Source of the DNA: Comamonadaceae bacterium
GTDB taxonomy: Bacteria; Pseudomonadota; Gammaproteobacteria; Burkholderiales; Burkholderiaceae_C
NCBI GenBank assembly: GCA_013298415.1
Contig: JAAFHN010000125.1
Span: 1 to 7,231 of the forward strand
Length of the DNA: 7,231 nucleotides
Reading direction: 5' to 3'
Each line of letters opens with the position of its first letter. The stretch's first letter is position 1. The notes under the pieces are model-generated. The model saw nothing but the letters and a program-made list of their open reading frames with translations, did not search any database and was not told the origin of the DNA. Shown one piece after another: positions 1-5,240 of this stretch. The position numbers and the translations under genes are program-made.

Positions 1-142
1 CCCTTGCCCTACCGGTGCAACGTCGCCCCAACAAGCCAGGCTGCGCCTTGTCAAGCCGCCTGGCCAGGCGGATGCGGGTGAGGCGGTCTTTCAGCCCATC
101 GAACCACTGATCGAACTGCGGCGTTCGCTTGACGATGAACAT
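1..142 (-). pseudogene. RelE/ParE (HigB/Gp49-like) toxin, 5' part only, apparent frameshift
   Basis: The minus strand opens with ATG at 142, directly after an in-frame TGA, so no earlier start is possible. The first 40 or so residues (MFIVKRTPQFDQWFDGLKD, then an Arg-rich helix with RLARRLDKAQPGLLG) resemble the N-terminal half of the RelE/ParE-superfamily addiction-module toxins of the HigB/Gp49 type, small mRNA-cleaving proteins of about 100 residues. After GLLG the frame reads RRCTGRAR, which does not fit the family. Removing one base from the run of four C at 26-29 (plus strand) restores GDVAPVGQG, which matches the family pattern GDxxPVGxG. The gene is therefore either broken by a +1 indel or carries a sequence error. 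It is cut by the window edge. In this family the antitoxin (HigA-like, helix-turn-helix) normally follows the toxin, so it should lie just outside the window. It follows ctaB in the same direction after a 60-base gap. Confidence 0.72.
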
Positions 143-147
143 GGCGA

Positions 148-176
148 ATTGTAATCACTTGTTCACACTTACGCCG
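148..176 (-). promoter_or_regulatory. candidate toxin promoter/operator
   Basis: In the 60-base gap between ctaB and the toxin start, the minus strand carries TACAAT (148-153), close to a -10 box. It ends only 5 bases before the ATG, which would give a leaderless or nearly leaderless transcript. Upstream are two direct copies of AAGTG ten bases apart, within an imperfect palindrome (GTGAACAAGTGATTAC, about 10 of 16 symmetric positions). Autoregulated toxin-antitoxin promoters often carry such operators. No good -35 box is visible at 16-18 bases, and no Shine-Dalgarno sequence is evident. This is a weak call by eye. Confidence 0.25.
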
Positions 177-202
177 CCCAGCACCTGCGATGGCCTTGCC
201 CC

Positions 203-1111
203 TCAAAGCAGGTAGTGATCCACCAACAGCGCAGCAAACAGCACACTCAAGTGGATCAGCGAGAAGCGGAAGGTTTTGCGGGCCAGGGCATCGGAGTAGT
301 TGCGCCAGAGGGCGATGCCGTAGGCGCAAAAGCCGATGCTCAAAATTACTGCGGCGGCGAGGTAGATCCAGCTGCTCATTTGGATCACCACGGGCAGCAG
401 GCACGCCGCTGCGAGCACGAAGGTGTAGAGCACGATTTGCAGGCGCGTGAATTCGCTGCCGTGCGTGACGGGTAGCATGGGCAGGCCGCTTTTGCGGTAG
501 TCCTCCACGCGGTACAGCGCCAGCGCCCAAAAGTGCGGCGGGGTCCAGAGAAAGATGATGAGGAAGAGCACGAGCGCCTCCGCACCCACTTCACCAGTCA
601 TCGCGGCCCAGCCGAGCACAGGCGGCATCGCGCCGCTGGCACCACCAATCACGATGTTTTGCGGGGTGGCGGGCTTCAGGATCACGGTGTAGACCACCGC
701 GTAGCCCACGAAGGTGGCAAAGGTGAGCCACATGGTGAGCGCGTTGACGGTGACCAGCAGCAGCGCGCAGCCTGCGGCGCAGAGCAGGCCGGAGAAGATG
801 AGTGCTTGCTTGTCGCTCAGCTCGCCTTTGGCCGTGGGCCGCCAGGCGGTGCGGCGCATTTTTGCATCGATGGATTTTTCAACCAAGCAGTTAAATGCGG
901 CGGCAGCACCAGCCACGAGCCAAATGCCAAGCGAGGCAAGCGCCATCTTGCCCCACTGGGCCGCACTCGGCCAGCCGGGAATGGCCAGCACCATGCCGAT
1001 GAAGGCGCAAAACACGATCAGCTGGATCACGCGCGGCTTCATCAGCGCGTAGTACTGCCCGAACACGGATGTGCTCTTGGGTGTGGGCGTGGCTGCGGCG
1101 GTGTCGCTCAT
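203..1111 (-). CDS. ctaB: protoheme IX farnesyltransferase (heme O synthase) CtaB/Cox10
   Basis: This integral inner-membrane prenyltransferase (302 residues, typical length) adds a farnesyl group to heme B to give heme O, the substrate of the neighbouring CtaA. The first polyprenyl-diphosphate site is at residues 74-92: N74, E78, D82, then MRRTAWRP. The family's first Asp (NxxxD in E. coli CyoE) is Glu here; I believe this is common in Burkholderiales homologues. The conserved WTPPHFWALAL is at 189-199 and the second acidic site, VEDYRKSGLPMLP, at 202-214. About nine hydrophobic helices are visible. The ATG at 1111 overlaps the ctaA stop in an ATGA, implying translational coupling, and it gives the standard N-terminus before the FGQYYALMKPRV motif. 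It is the last oxidase gene of the operon within the window. No terminator is visible after it. Confidence 0.97.
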   Translation of the reverse strand: MSDTAAATPTPKSTSVFGQYYALMKPRVIQLIVFCAFIGMVLAIPGWPSAAQWGKMALASLGIWLVAGAAAAFNCLVEKSIDAKMRRTAWRPTAKGELSDKQALIFSGLLCAAGCALLLVTVNALTMWLTFATFVGYAVVYTVILKPATPQNIVIGGASGAMPPVLGWAAMTGEVGAEALVLFLIIFLWTPPHFWALALYRVEDYRKSGLPMLPVTHGSEFTRLQIVLYTFVLAAACLLPVVIQMSSWIYLAAAVILSIGFCAYGIALWRNYSDALARKTFRFSLIHLSVLFAALLVDHYLL

Positions 1112-2436
1112 GGCGAGATTGTCTCAGCCCGGGTGGCGACTTCACGCTGTGGGCTGCGCCGCGAGGCCGCGAGAGCGCGGGTCAGCACGATCACGAGCGC
1201 AGCACCGCCGCCGGTGTGCGCTACGGCTGCCAGCAGCGGCCAGCCGAGCAGCACGTTGCCAAGGCCAGTGGCCAATTGCCACAGCATGAGAGCGGCCACC
1301 CACTTCGCGGTGGTTTTCCCCATCGCCACGCCACTTTGCCAAGCCCGCCACGCGGCCCAGATGCCGAGCGCAAACAGCACGTAGGCCGCCAGCCGATGCA
1401 CATAGTGGATGCCGACCAATGCGGCCATGCTGAGCAAGCCACCATCGCTCGTTTTGCCCAGCTCGCGCCAGAGCGCAAAGCCTTCTGCCAGCGCCATTTT
1501 GGGCCAGAGGCTTCCTTGGCAGGTGGGAAATTCCATGCAGGCCACCACCGCGTAATTGGTGCTCACCCAGCCGCCGAGGGCGATCTGCACCCAGGTGGCT
1601 GCAAAGAGGATTGCCCAGAGGGTGCGCAAAGACACCCTAGAGATACCGCCCGATCTTGAGAGAACCGGACGCTCAGACCCAACCGTTCGGGCTGAGGTAT
1701 CTAAGCCCTTCCCTAGGCCCCTAGATACATCAGGGCGAACGGATATCGCCTCGGAACCCGCTTTTTTAAGCAATTTAGCCCCTCTGTCCTGGTATTCATT
1801 CGATGTGTCGCTATTATTTTTGAAGTATTGCAACAAGGCCGTCAACACCATCAACAGCCCCACACCGCCCATCAAGTGCAGAGTCACGATGATGGGCTGG
1901 AGCTTCAGGGTGACGGTGAGCGCACCAAATGCGCCTTGCGCACAGACCCAGACGAAAGCGAGCACGCCCCACCACGGCGAAAACCGCCTGCCTTGCTCGG
2001 CAAAGGCCTGTACGAGCTTTTTGCGCCACGCAAAACCCAGCACCATGATGAGCGTGATGAGTGCGCCCACGCCGGTTGCGGCTTTGCGGTGGATCATTTC
2101 GATCCAGGCTTTGGGTAGCGTGACGGGGCCGCCAGGCATCGCGGCTTCGGCGGCCTTGATTTCGGCCTTGGCACCGATTGGCGACGCACTGCCATAGCAG
2201 CCAGGCCAATCGGGGCAACCCAAGCCGGAATCGGTGAGCCGCGTGAAGGCGCCGAACAGCACCAAATCGAAAGTGAGAAAGAGCGTGATGGCAATCAGCG
2301 CACGCAGTTTGCCCTGCGGGCCTTGGCCGCGCTGGCTCCAGGCCCACCAAGCAATCGGCAGCGCAGCCAATGCCGCGCCAATGGCCAGCAATTGCAGCGT
2401 GGGGTCGAGGTTGACGAGATCGACTTCTGCGTTCAT
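1108..2436 (-). CDS. ctaA: heme A synthase CtaA/COX15 with enlarged cytoplasmic linker
   Basis: CtaA oxidises the C8 methyl of heme O to the formyl group of heme A. Two pseudo-symmetric halves are visible. The first (residues 44-203) has the periplasmic Cys pair C74/C80 in GLGCPDWPGC and heme-ligand candidates H116 (HRKAA) and H187. The second (271-420) has C300/C306 in CMEFPTCQG, H347 (HRLAA) and H407. An extra helix at about 16-33 precedes the first half. The linker between halves, residues 204-270, is about 67 residues. I expect roughly 20 in relatives, and this linker is unlike the rest: AT-rich at first, then encoded by a palindromic repeat (residues 232-252). By the positive-inside rule it faces the cytoplasm, where added length should be tolerated. 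The frame stays open and all catalytic residues are present, so the enzyme is probably functional. The ATG at 2436 lies 7 bases after the Sco-like gene's stop. The end overlaps ctaB by 4 bases. Confidence 0.96.
   Translation of the reverse strand: MNAEVDLVNLDPTLQLLAIGAALAALPIAWWAWSQRGQGPQGKLRALIAITLFLTFDLVLFGAFTRLTDSGLGCPDWPGCYGSASPIGAKAEIKAAEAAMPGGPVTLPKAWIEMIHRKAATGVGALITLIMVLGFAWRKKLVQAFAEQGRRFSPWWGVLAFVWVCAQGAFGALTVTLKLQPIIVTLHLMGGVGLLMVLTALLQYFKNNSDTSNEYQDRGAKLLKKAGSEAISVRPDVSRGLGKGLDTSARTVGSERPVLSRSGGISRVSLRTLWAILFAATWVQIALGGWVSTNYAVVACMEFPTCQGSLWPKMALAEGFALWRELGKTSDGGLLSMAALVGIHYVHRLAAYVLFALGIWAAWRAWQSGVAMGKTTAKWVAALMLWQLATGLGNVLLGWPLLAAVAHTGGGAALVIVLTRALAASRRSPQREVATRAETISP
1683..1742. 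repeat. 60-base imperfect palindromic repeat inside ctaA
   Basis: The left arm (1683-1708) and the reverse complement of the right arm (1717-1742) both begin CCGTTCG and share CTGA and GTATCTA. They match at 20 of 26 positions. The asymmetric GGG versus CCC after CCGTTCG is also seen in a dispersed palindrome common in beta- and alphaproteobacteria (arms starting CCGTTCGGGCTGAG and CCGTTCGCCCTGAG). The inner part differs here, with GGTATCTA where the common form has CTTGTCGAA. It encodes residues 232-252 of CtaA with no stop. A partial relative of the right arm (CCCTAGAGATACC) lies at 1635-1647. Membership in the dispersed family is from memory; the palindrome itself is directly visible. Confidence 0.75.
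1768..1813 (+). repeat. AT-rich repeat copy in ctaA, related to a segment in SURF1
   Basis: These 46 bases align without gaps to the minus strand of 3849-3804 inside SURF1 with 31 identities. Shared blocks are AAGCAA, TAG, CCTCTGTCC, GG and a GCTA end. Both segments are more AT-rich than the coding DNA around them and both lie in poorly conserved stretches of their proteins. This one encodes part of the extra CtaA linker (about residues 208-223) next to the palindrome at 1683-1742. The two may form a single composite insertion. Confidence 0.5.
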
Positions 2437-2443
2437 GCCGGGC

Positions 2444-3175
2444 TTACTTCGATGCCGCAGGGAGCTTGGCGGCCGCTGCGGGGTCGCGGCCCGGCTGATC
2501 CCAATGGCGGGAGGCTCTCAGCAATTGGTTCAGATCGCGCTTGGCTTTGTTGGGGTCGATATCGGCGGGAAAGCGCATCATGAAGTTGCCGATGGGGTCA
2601 ACCACGTAGAGGTGGTCTTCGAGCTTTTTGCCAGGCTCGGGTGAGAGGAAGGCCCCGAGGGCTGCGGCATCCACGCGCCACACCTCGGCGTCTTTCACGC
2701 CCACCTTGAGTGCTTCGCGCACGGGCGCAGCGTCGTTGACGAGCCACACCCAGTCCAAGCGCTCTTTTTCCTTGCCCAGGCTCTCGCGCAGCTGGCGCTG
2801 CAAATACAAGTGCTTTTCGCAGGCGACATCGCAGGCACCGCCTGCTACGCTGATGAAAAGCCACTGGTCGCGCAACGCGAGCAGGGGCTTCGGCGCAGCG
2901 TTGGCGCCAGCGTTCAAATCAACGCCGAGCAGTGTGGCGGGCATCGCGCGCTGCGCAACCAGCTCGCCGTAGTTTTTGCGGCCATCGGGGCGGATCAGGT
3001 AATAAGTGAGGTAGCTCGCAATGACGGGGGAGGCGCACAGCAAGAGCACGAGCAGCATCTTGATGCGGCCCATGCGCGCGCGTTTGGCATCGCGCTCCAT
3101 GGCCGCTTCGCCGCTCGGCAAGGCGTGTACGGTCAGCTCAAGCGGCTCATCGGGTTTGGAGGGGGTGGAATTCAT
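2444..3175 (-). CDS. Sco-like membrane-anchored thioredoxin-fold protein, putative oxidase assembly factor
   Basis: This 243-residue protein has a cytoplasmic N-terminus, one membrane helix at about residues 40-61 and a periplasmic domain. The domain carries WLFISVAGGACDVAC with a CxxxC pair (C115, C119), like the copper site of Sco1/SenC. H188 follows in DHLYVVDPIGNF, close to the conserved His and the YLxDPxG strand of Sco proteins. Sco proteins carry copper or reductant to Cu_A of subunit II. An open frame reaches back to 3256, but the ATG at 3175 is preferred. It overlaps the SURF1 stop as ATGA and has AAAAAGAA upstream. The longer form would read deep into SURF1 and add a stretch unlike a leader. 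The sequence is diverged from classical Sco, lacking the usual CPxxCP prolines, so copper binding is inferred. Relatives in this position are often annotated only as hypothetical. The C-terminus is a low-complexity Ala/Lys tail. Confidence 0.8.
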   Translation of the reverse strand: MNSTPSKPDEPLELTVHALPSGEAAMERDAKRARMGRIKMLLVLLLCASPVIASYLTYYLIRPDGRKNYGELVAQRAMPATLLGVDLNAGANAAPKPLLALRDQWLFISVAGGACDVACEKHLYLQRQLRESLGKEKERLDWVWLVNDAAPVREALKVGVKDAEVWRVDAAALGAFLSPEPGKKLEDHLYVVDPIGNFMMRFPADIDPNKAKRDLNQLLRASRHWDQPGRDPAAAAKLPAASK

Positions 3176-3978
3176 GTGTTCTTTTTGGATCTGCGCGGCG
3201 CAATCACTTGAAACCACAGCAGCAAAAGGCCTGTGAGCACGCACAAACCAAACCATTGAAAGGCGTAGCCATGGTGCTTGGCCACGCCGCTGGCGGCTTG
3301 GGGCCAGTCGCGCTTGAGGCCGTCGGCAATCGGAGGTTCGGCCGGAGCGGTTTGCAACAAGCTCGCACCCGTCACCAAACTTAGCACTGGTGCAGAGTCA
3401 GAAATGCTTTTCGCAAACTGCGTCAAGTCCAGATTTTGGCGAATGCGGCTTGGAATTGCTGCAGCCGGGGTATCGGCAGAACCCAGCTCTAGCAAACGCG
3501 CAGGCGGTGGCGCGATCCGCACAGGCACGCGCTGAATGCCGCTGGGTGTGGCGATGTCGGGCACACGATCTCGCTGCAAAAAGTCGCGTGGCATCCAGCC
3601 GCGCTGCACCACGATGGCGAGCGGCTTGCCCGAAGCATCGAGCGCGCCTTGCAGCACGAATGGCGTGAGCACGAAAAAGCCGGGCTTGCCATCCATCTGG
3701 CGGTTGTCCAGCAGCACAGTTTGCTCGGGCAGCCATTGGCCGATGGCGACGCCTGGGCGGTGAAAGTCGCGTTCCCAAGTGCTACTAGTTACTGCTCTTT
3801 TTGTAGCAACAAATGTTGATAAATCCGGGACAGAGGAACTACTTTGCTTCAAAACCAGCTCATGAAGCGCCGTTTTCTGCGCGGCGCGGTCTATTTGCCA
3901 AAACCCCAGCCGAGCGGTGACGGCCATCAGCGCCAAGCCAGCCACCCACACGATCAGCCTTTGCGCGCGCACGCTCAT
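3172..3978 (-). CDS. surf1: SURF1 family cytochrome oxidase assembly protein
   Basis: This inner-membrane protein has two helices (about residues 7-23 and 239-259) flanking a large periplasmic domain. SURF1/Shy1 assists maturation of subunit I, probably heme a insertion. Family signatures are LGFWQIDRAAQK (24-35), LLDNRQMDGKPGFFVLTPF (89-107), VVQRGWMPR (123-131), IRQNLDL (179-185) and the C-terminal KHHGYAFQWFGL (234-245). At 268 residues it is somewhat longer than the roughly 240-250 I expect. The excess seems to lie in residues 44-67, a Ser/Thr-rich stretch with AT-rich DNA at 3779-3850 that shares a repeat with ctaA. The ATG at 3978 places the usual short Arg-containing N-terminus before helix 1. 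It is the first gene of the leftward assembly operon, 23 bases from the divergent DUF2909 gene. Its stop overlaps the next start by 4 bases. Confidence 0.94.
   Translation of the reverse strand: MSVRAQRLIVWVAGLALMAVTARLGFWQIDRAAQKTALHELVLKQSSSSVPDLSTFVATKRAVTSSTWERDFHRPGVAIGQWLPEQTVLLDNRQMDGKPGFFVLTPFVLQGALDASGKPLAIVVQRGWMPRDFLQRDRVPDIATPSGIQRVPVRIAPPPARLLELGSADTPAAAIPSRIRQNLDLTQFAKSISDSAPVLSLVTGASLLQTAPAEPPIADGLKRDWPQAASGVAKHHGYAFQWFGLCVLTGLLLLWFQVIAPRRSKKNT
3804..3849 (-). repeat. AT-rich repeat copy inside SURF1, related to a segment in ctaA
   Basis: Read on the minus strand, these 46 bases match 1768-1813 (plus strand) at 31 positions without gaps, including the 9-base block CCTCTGTCC. 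They encode about residues 44-58 of SURF1, just after the conserved LGFWQIDRAAQK region. Immediately downstream in the gene (3781-3807) the minus strand reads GCTACAAAAAGAGCAG. This resembles, from memory, a dispersed intergenic repeat of Comamonadaceae, and it has a 5-base inverted repeat GCTAC/GTAGC at its ends. The frame is intact. Confidence 0.45.
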
Positions 3979-4001
3979 GCGCAGCCCCGGATAATCTGCG
4001 A
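3979..4001. promoter_or_regulatory. 23-base divergent start region between SURF1 and the DUF2909 gene
   Basis: Two divergent start codons are only 23 bases apart, so the promoter elements for each gene must partly lie inside the other gene. On the plus strand GATAAT (3990-3995), six bases before the DUF2909 ATG, resembles a -10 box and would give a leaderless transcript. No convincing -35 box is seen at 16-18 bases. Neither gene has a clear Shine-Dalgarno sequence; SURF1 has only GGGGCT a few bases before its ATG. The location follows from geometry, but the specific boxes are weak. Confidence 0.3.
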
Positions 4002-4244
4002 ATGAACTTTGTGATCGTGATCGGATTGGTGGTGGTACTGGCGGCTTTGGCGGCCGCTGGCTTTTTCATGGTGCGCGGAGGGGGCAACACGCCAGCCGAT
4101 GGCGGGCCAAGCGACGCGCAACGCCGCCGGATGGCGCGCGCGCTCACGGTGCGCATTGGTGTGTCCGTCTCGATCTTCCTGCTCGTACTCTTGGCCTGGA
4201 CGATGGGTTGGATCACACCGGGCGGGCTTCCGGTCGGCCGCTGA
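4002..4244 (+). CDS. DUF2909 twin-transmembrane small protein
   Basis: This 80-residue protein has two hydrophobic helices (about residues 2-24 and 50-70). They are joined by a polar loop rich in Gly, Asp and Arg (GGPSDAQRRRMARALTVRIG), a layout I recognise as the DUF2909 twin-transmembrane family found beside SURF1 in betaproteobacterial oxidase loci. Its function is not known, and a role in oxidase assembly is inferred only from position. It is the only plus-strand gene here, lying between SURF1 (divergent, 23 bases) and ctaE (convergent, 62 bases). It ends just before a bidirectional terminator. Start ATG at 4002 puts the first helix at the very N-terminus, and no Shine-Dalgarno sequence precedes it. 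Coding on this strand is supported by the two clean helices, the terminator, and SURF1 and ctaE both ending their frames outside it. Confidence 0.87.
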   Translation: MNFVIVIGLVVVLAALAAAGFFMVRGGGNTPADGGPSDAQRRRMARALTVRIGVSVSIFLLVLLAWTMGWITPGGLPVGR

Positions 4245-4256
4245 AGCCATCCACGT

Positions 4257-4285
4257 AAAAAAAGCCGCATCGCTGCGGCTTTTTT
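4257..4285. terminator. bidirectional Rho-independent terminator
   Basis: Seven A (4257-4263), stem GCCGCA (4264-4269), loop TCGC, stem TGCGGC (4274-4279) and six T (4280-4285) form a textbook intrinsic terminator that works in both directions. The A and T tracts extend the stem. It lies 12 bases after the DUF2909 stop and 21 bases beyond the ctaE stop on the other strand, so it can end both converging transcripts and separates the ctaD-ctaE unit from SURF1-ctaB. Confidence 0.93.
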
Positions 4286-4306
4286 GTTGGCAAGGCAGCT
4301 GAATCA

Positions 4307-5188
4307 TCAGAGCCAATAGACGAGGATGTACAGGCCCAGCCACACCACGTCCACGAAGTGCCAGTACCAAGCTGCGCCTTCAAAGCCGAAGTGGTGCTTG
4401 CTGTCAAAGTGACCTTTTTGCAGGCGCAGGGTGATGAAAAGCAGCATCAGCATGCCCACGAACACGTGAAAGCCGTGGAAGCCGGTGAGCATGAAGAAGG
4501 TGGAGCCGAAGATGCCAGAGGAAAGCTTCAGGTTGAGATCGGTGTAGGCGTGGTAGTACTCGTAGCCCTGCACGCCCAAGAAAGTGGCACCTAAGATCAC
4601 GGTGGCCCACATCCAAAGGATGGTTTTGCTGCGGTTGTTATCGAGCAGGGCGTGGTGCGCAATCGTGAGCGTCACGCCGGAAGTCAACAGCAAAGCCGTG
4701 TTGATCGTGGGCAGCCAGAAGGGGCCCATGGTTTGGAAGGCTTCCACGTTGCCCGCAGGCGCTGCCGTGGCACCTGCCACCATGCTCGGCCACACGGCTT
4801 TGAAATCGGGCCAAAGCAGAGCGTTTTCCAGGCTTCCGAGTGCAGGCACAGAGTGCGCGCGCGCCCACCAGAGTGCAGAAAAGAATGCGCCGAAGAACAT
4901 CACTTCGCTGAAGATGAACCAAGTCATGCTCCAGCGGTAGCTCAGATCAATCTTGTGGCCATACAGGCCGCCTTGGCTTTCACTGATCGTGTCGCTGAAC
5001 CAGCGGTACAGCGTGGCAAACCACCACAGCAAGCCAAACAACACGCAATAAGCACCCCAGGCGTGGTGGTTCACCCACTGCGCAGCGCCAAACACAACGA
5101 AAAACAGGCCAAAAGCGCTGCTCACCGGATGACTGCTTGGCGCAGGAATGAAGTAGTAAGGCGTGGTGCCTGGGGTATGAGCGCTCAT
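4307..5188 (-). CDS. ctaE: cytochrome c oxidase subunit III
   Basis: Subunit III of the aa3-type oxidase (293 residues, seven helices) stabilises the catalytic subunit I and bounds the proton-uptake side. Family marks are the N-terminal PYYFIPAPSSHPV, the membrane Glu E95 in FIFSEVMFFGAFF, GVQGYEYYHA (205-214), GSTFFMLTGFHGFHVFVG (228-245) and the C-terminal WYWHFVDVVWLGLYILVYW (274-292). A polar periplasmic loop of about 45 residues between helices III and IV (roughly 108-155) is longer than in mitochondrial subunit III, as I expect for this bacterial group. The ATG at 5188 has a good ribosome binding site and gives the standard N-terminus. It follows the DUF2970 gene after 52 bases and ends before the bidirectional terminator. 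Confidence 0.98.
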   Translation of the reverse strand: MSAHTPGTTPYYFIPAPSSHPVSSAFGLFFVVFGAAQWVNHHAWGAYCVLFGLLWWFATLYRWFSDTISESQGGLYGHKIDLSYRWSMTWFIFSEVMFFGAFFSALWWARAHSVPALGSLENALLWPDFKAVWPSMVAGATAAPAGNVEAFQTMGPFWLPTINTALLLTSGVTLTIAHHALLDNNRSKTILWMWATVILGATFLGVQGYEYYHAYTDLNLKLSSGIFGSTFFMLTGFHGFHVFVGMLMLLFITLRLQKGHFDSKHHFGFEGAAWYWHFVDVVWLGLYILVYWL

Positions 5189-5194
5189 CGCTGG

Positions 5195-5200
5195 TCCTCT
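5195..5200 (-). promoter_or_regulatory. ribosome binding site of ctaE
   Basis: AGAGGA on the minus strand lies 6 bases before the ATG at 5188 and is the clearest Shine-Dalgarno sequence in the window. It supports that start codon and strong independent translation of subunit III, in contrast with the overlapping, coupled starts of several neighbouring genes. Confidence 0.7.
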
Positions 5201-5240
5201 TTTTCTCTCAACTCTTCTGAATGTGCTGGGTCAGGGGCTT

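Noticed and set aside
51..530. 159-codon minus-strand frame overlapping the toxin start and the ctaB 3' end
   Set aside because: It reads both genes out of frame and is Arg/Pro-rich with no family resemblance. The toxin frame from 142 is the meaningful one.
533..1384. 283-codon open frame on the plus strand across ctaB and ctaA
   Set aside because: It is antisense to two unmistakable genes, rich in His, Gly and Arg with no recognisable domain, and typical of a shadow frame in GC-rich DNA.
1625..1830. ctaA read as two genes or a pseudogene because of the odd central segment
   Set aside because: The frame is open throughout and both halves keep their His and Cys residues, so an in-frame insertion explains it better.
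3176..3256. Upstream extension of the Sco-like gene to an ATG at 3256
   Set aside because: It would overlap SURF1 by over 80 bases and add residues unlike a leader. The ATGA overlap at 3172-3175 is the better start.
3781..3807. Hairpin GCTAC/GTAGC in SURF1 as a terminator
   Set aside because: Only five base pairs with a 17-base loop, inside a coding region; too weak to be a terminator.
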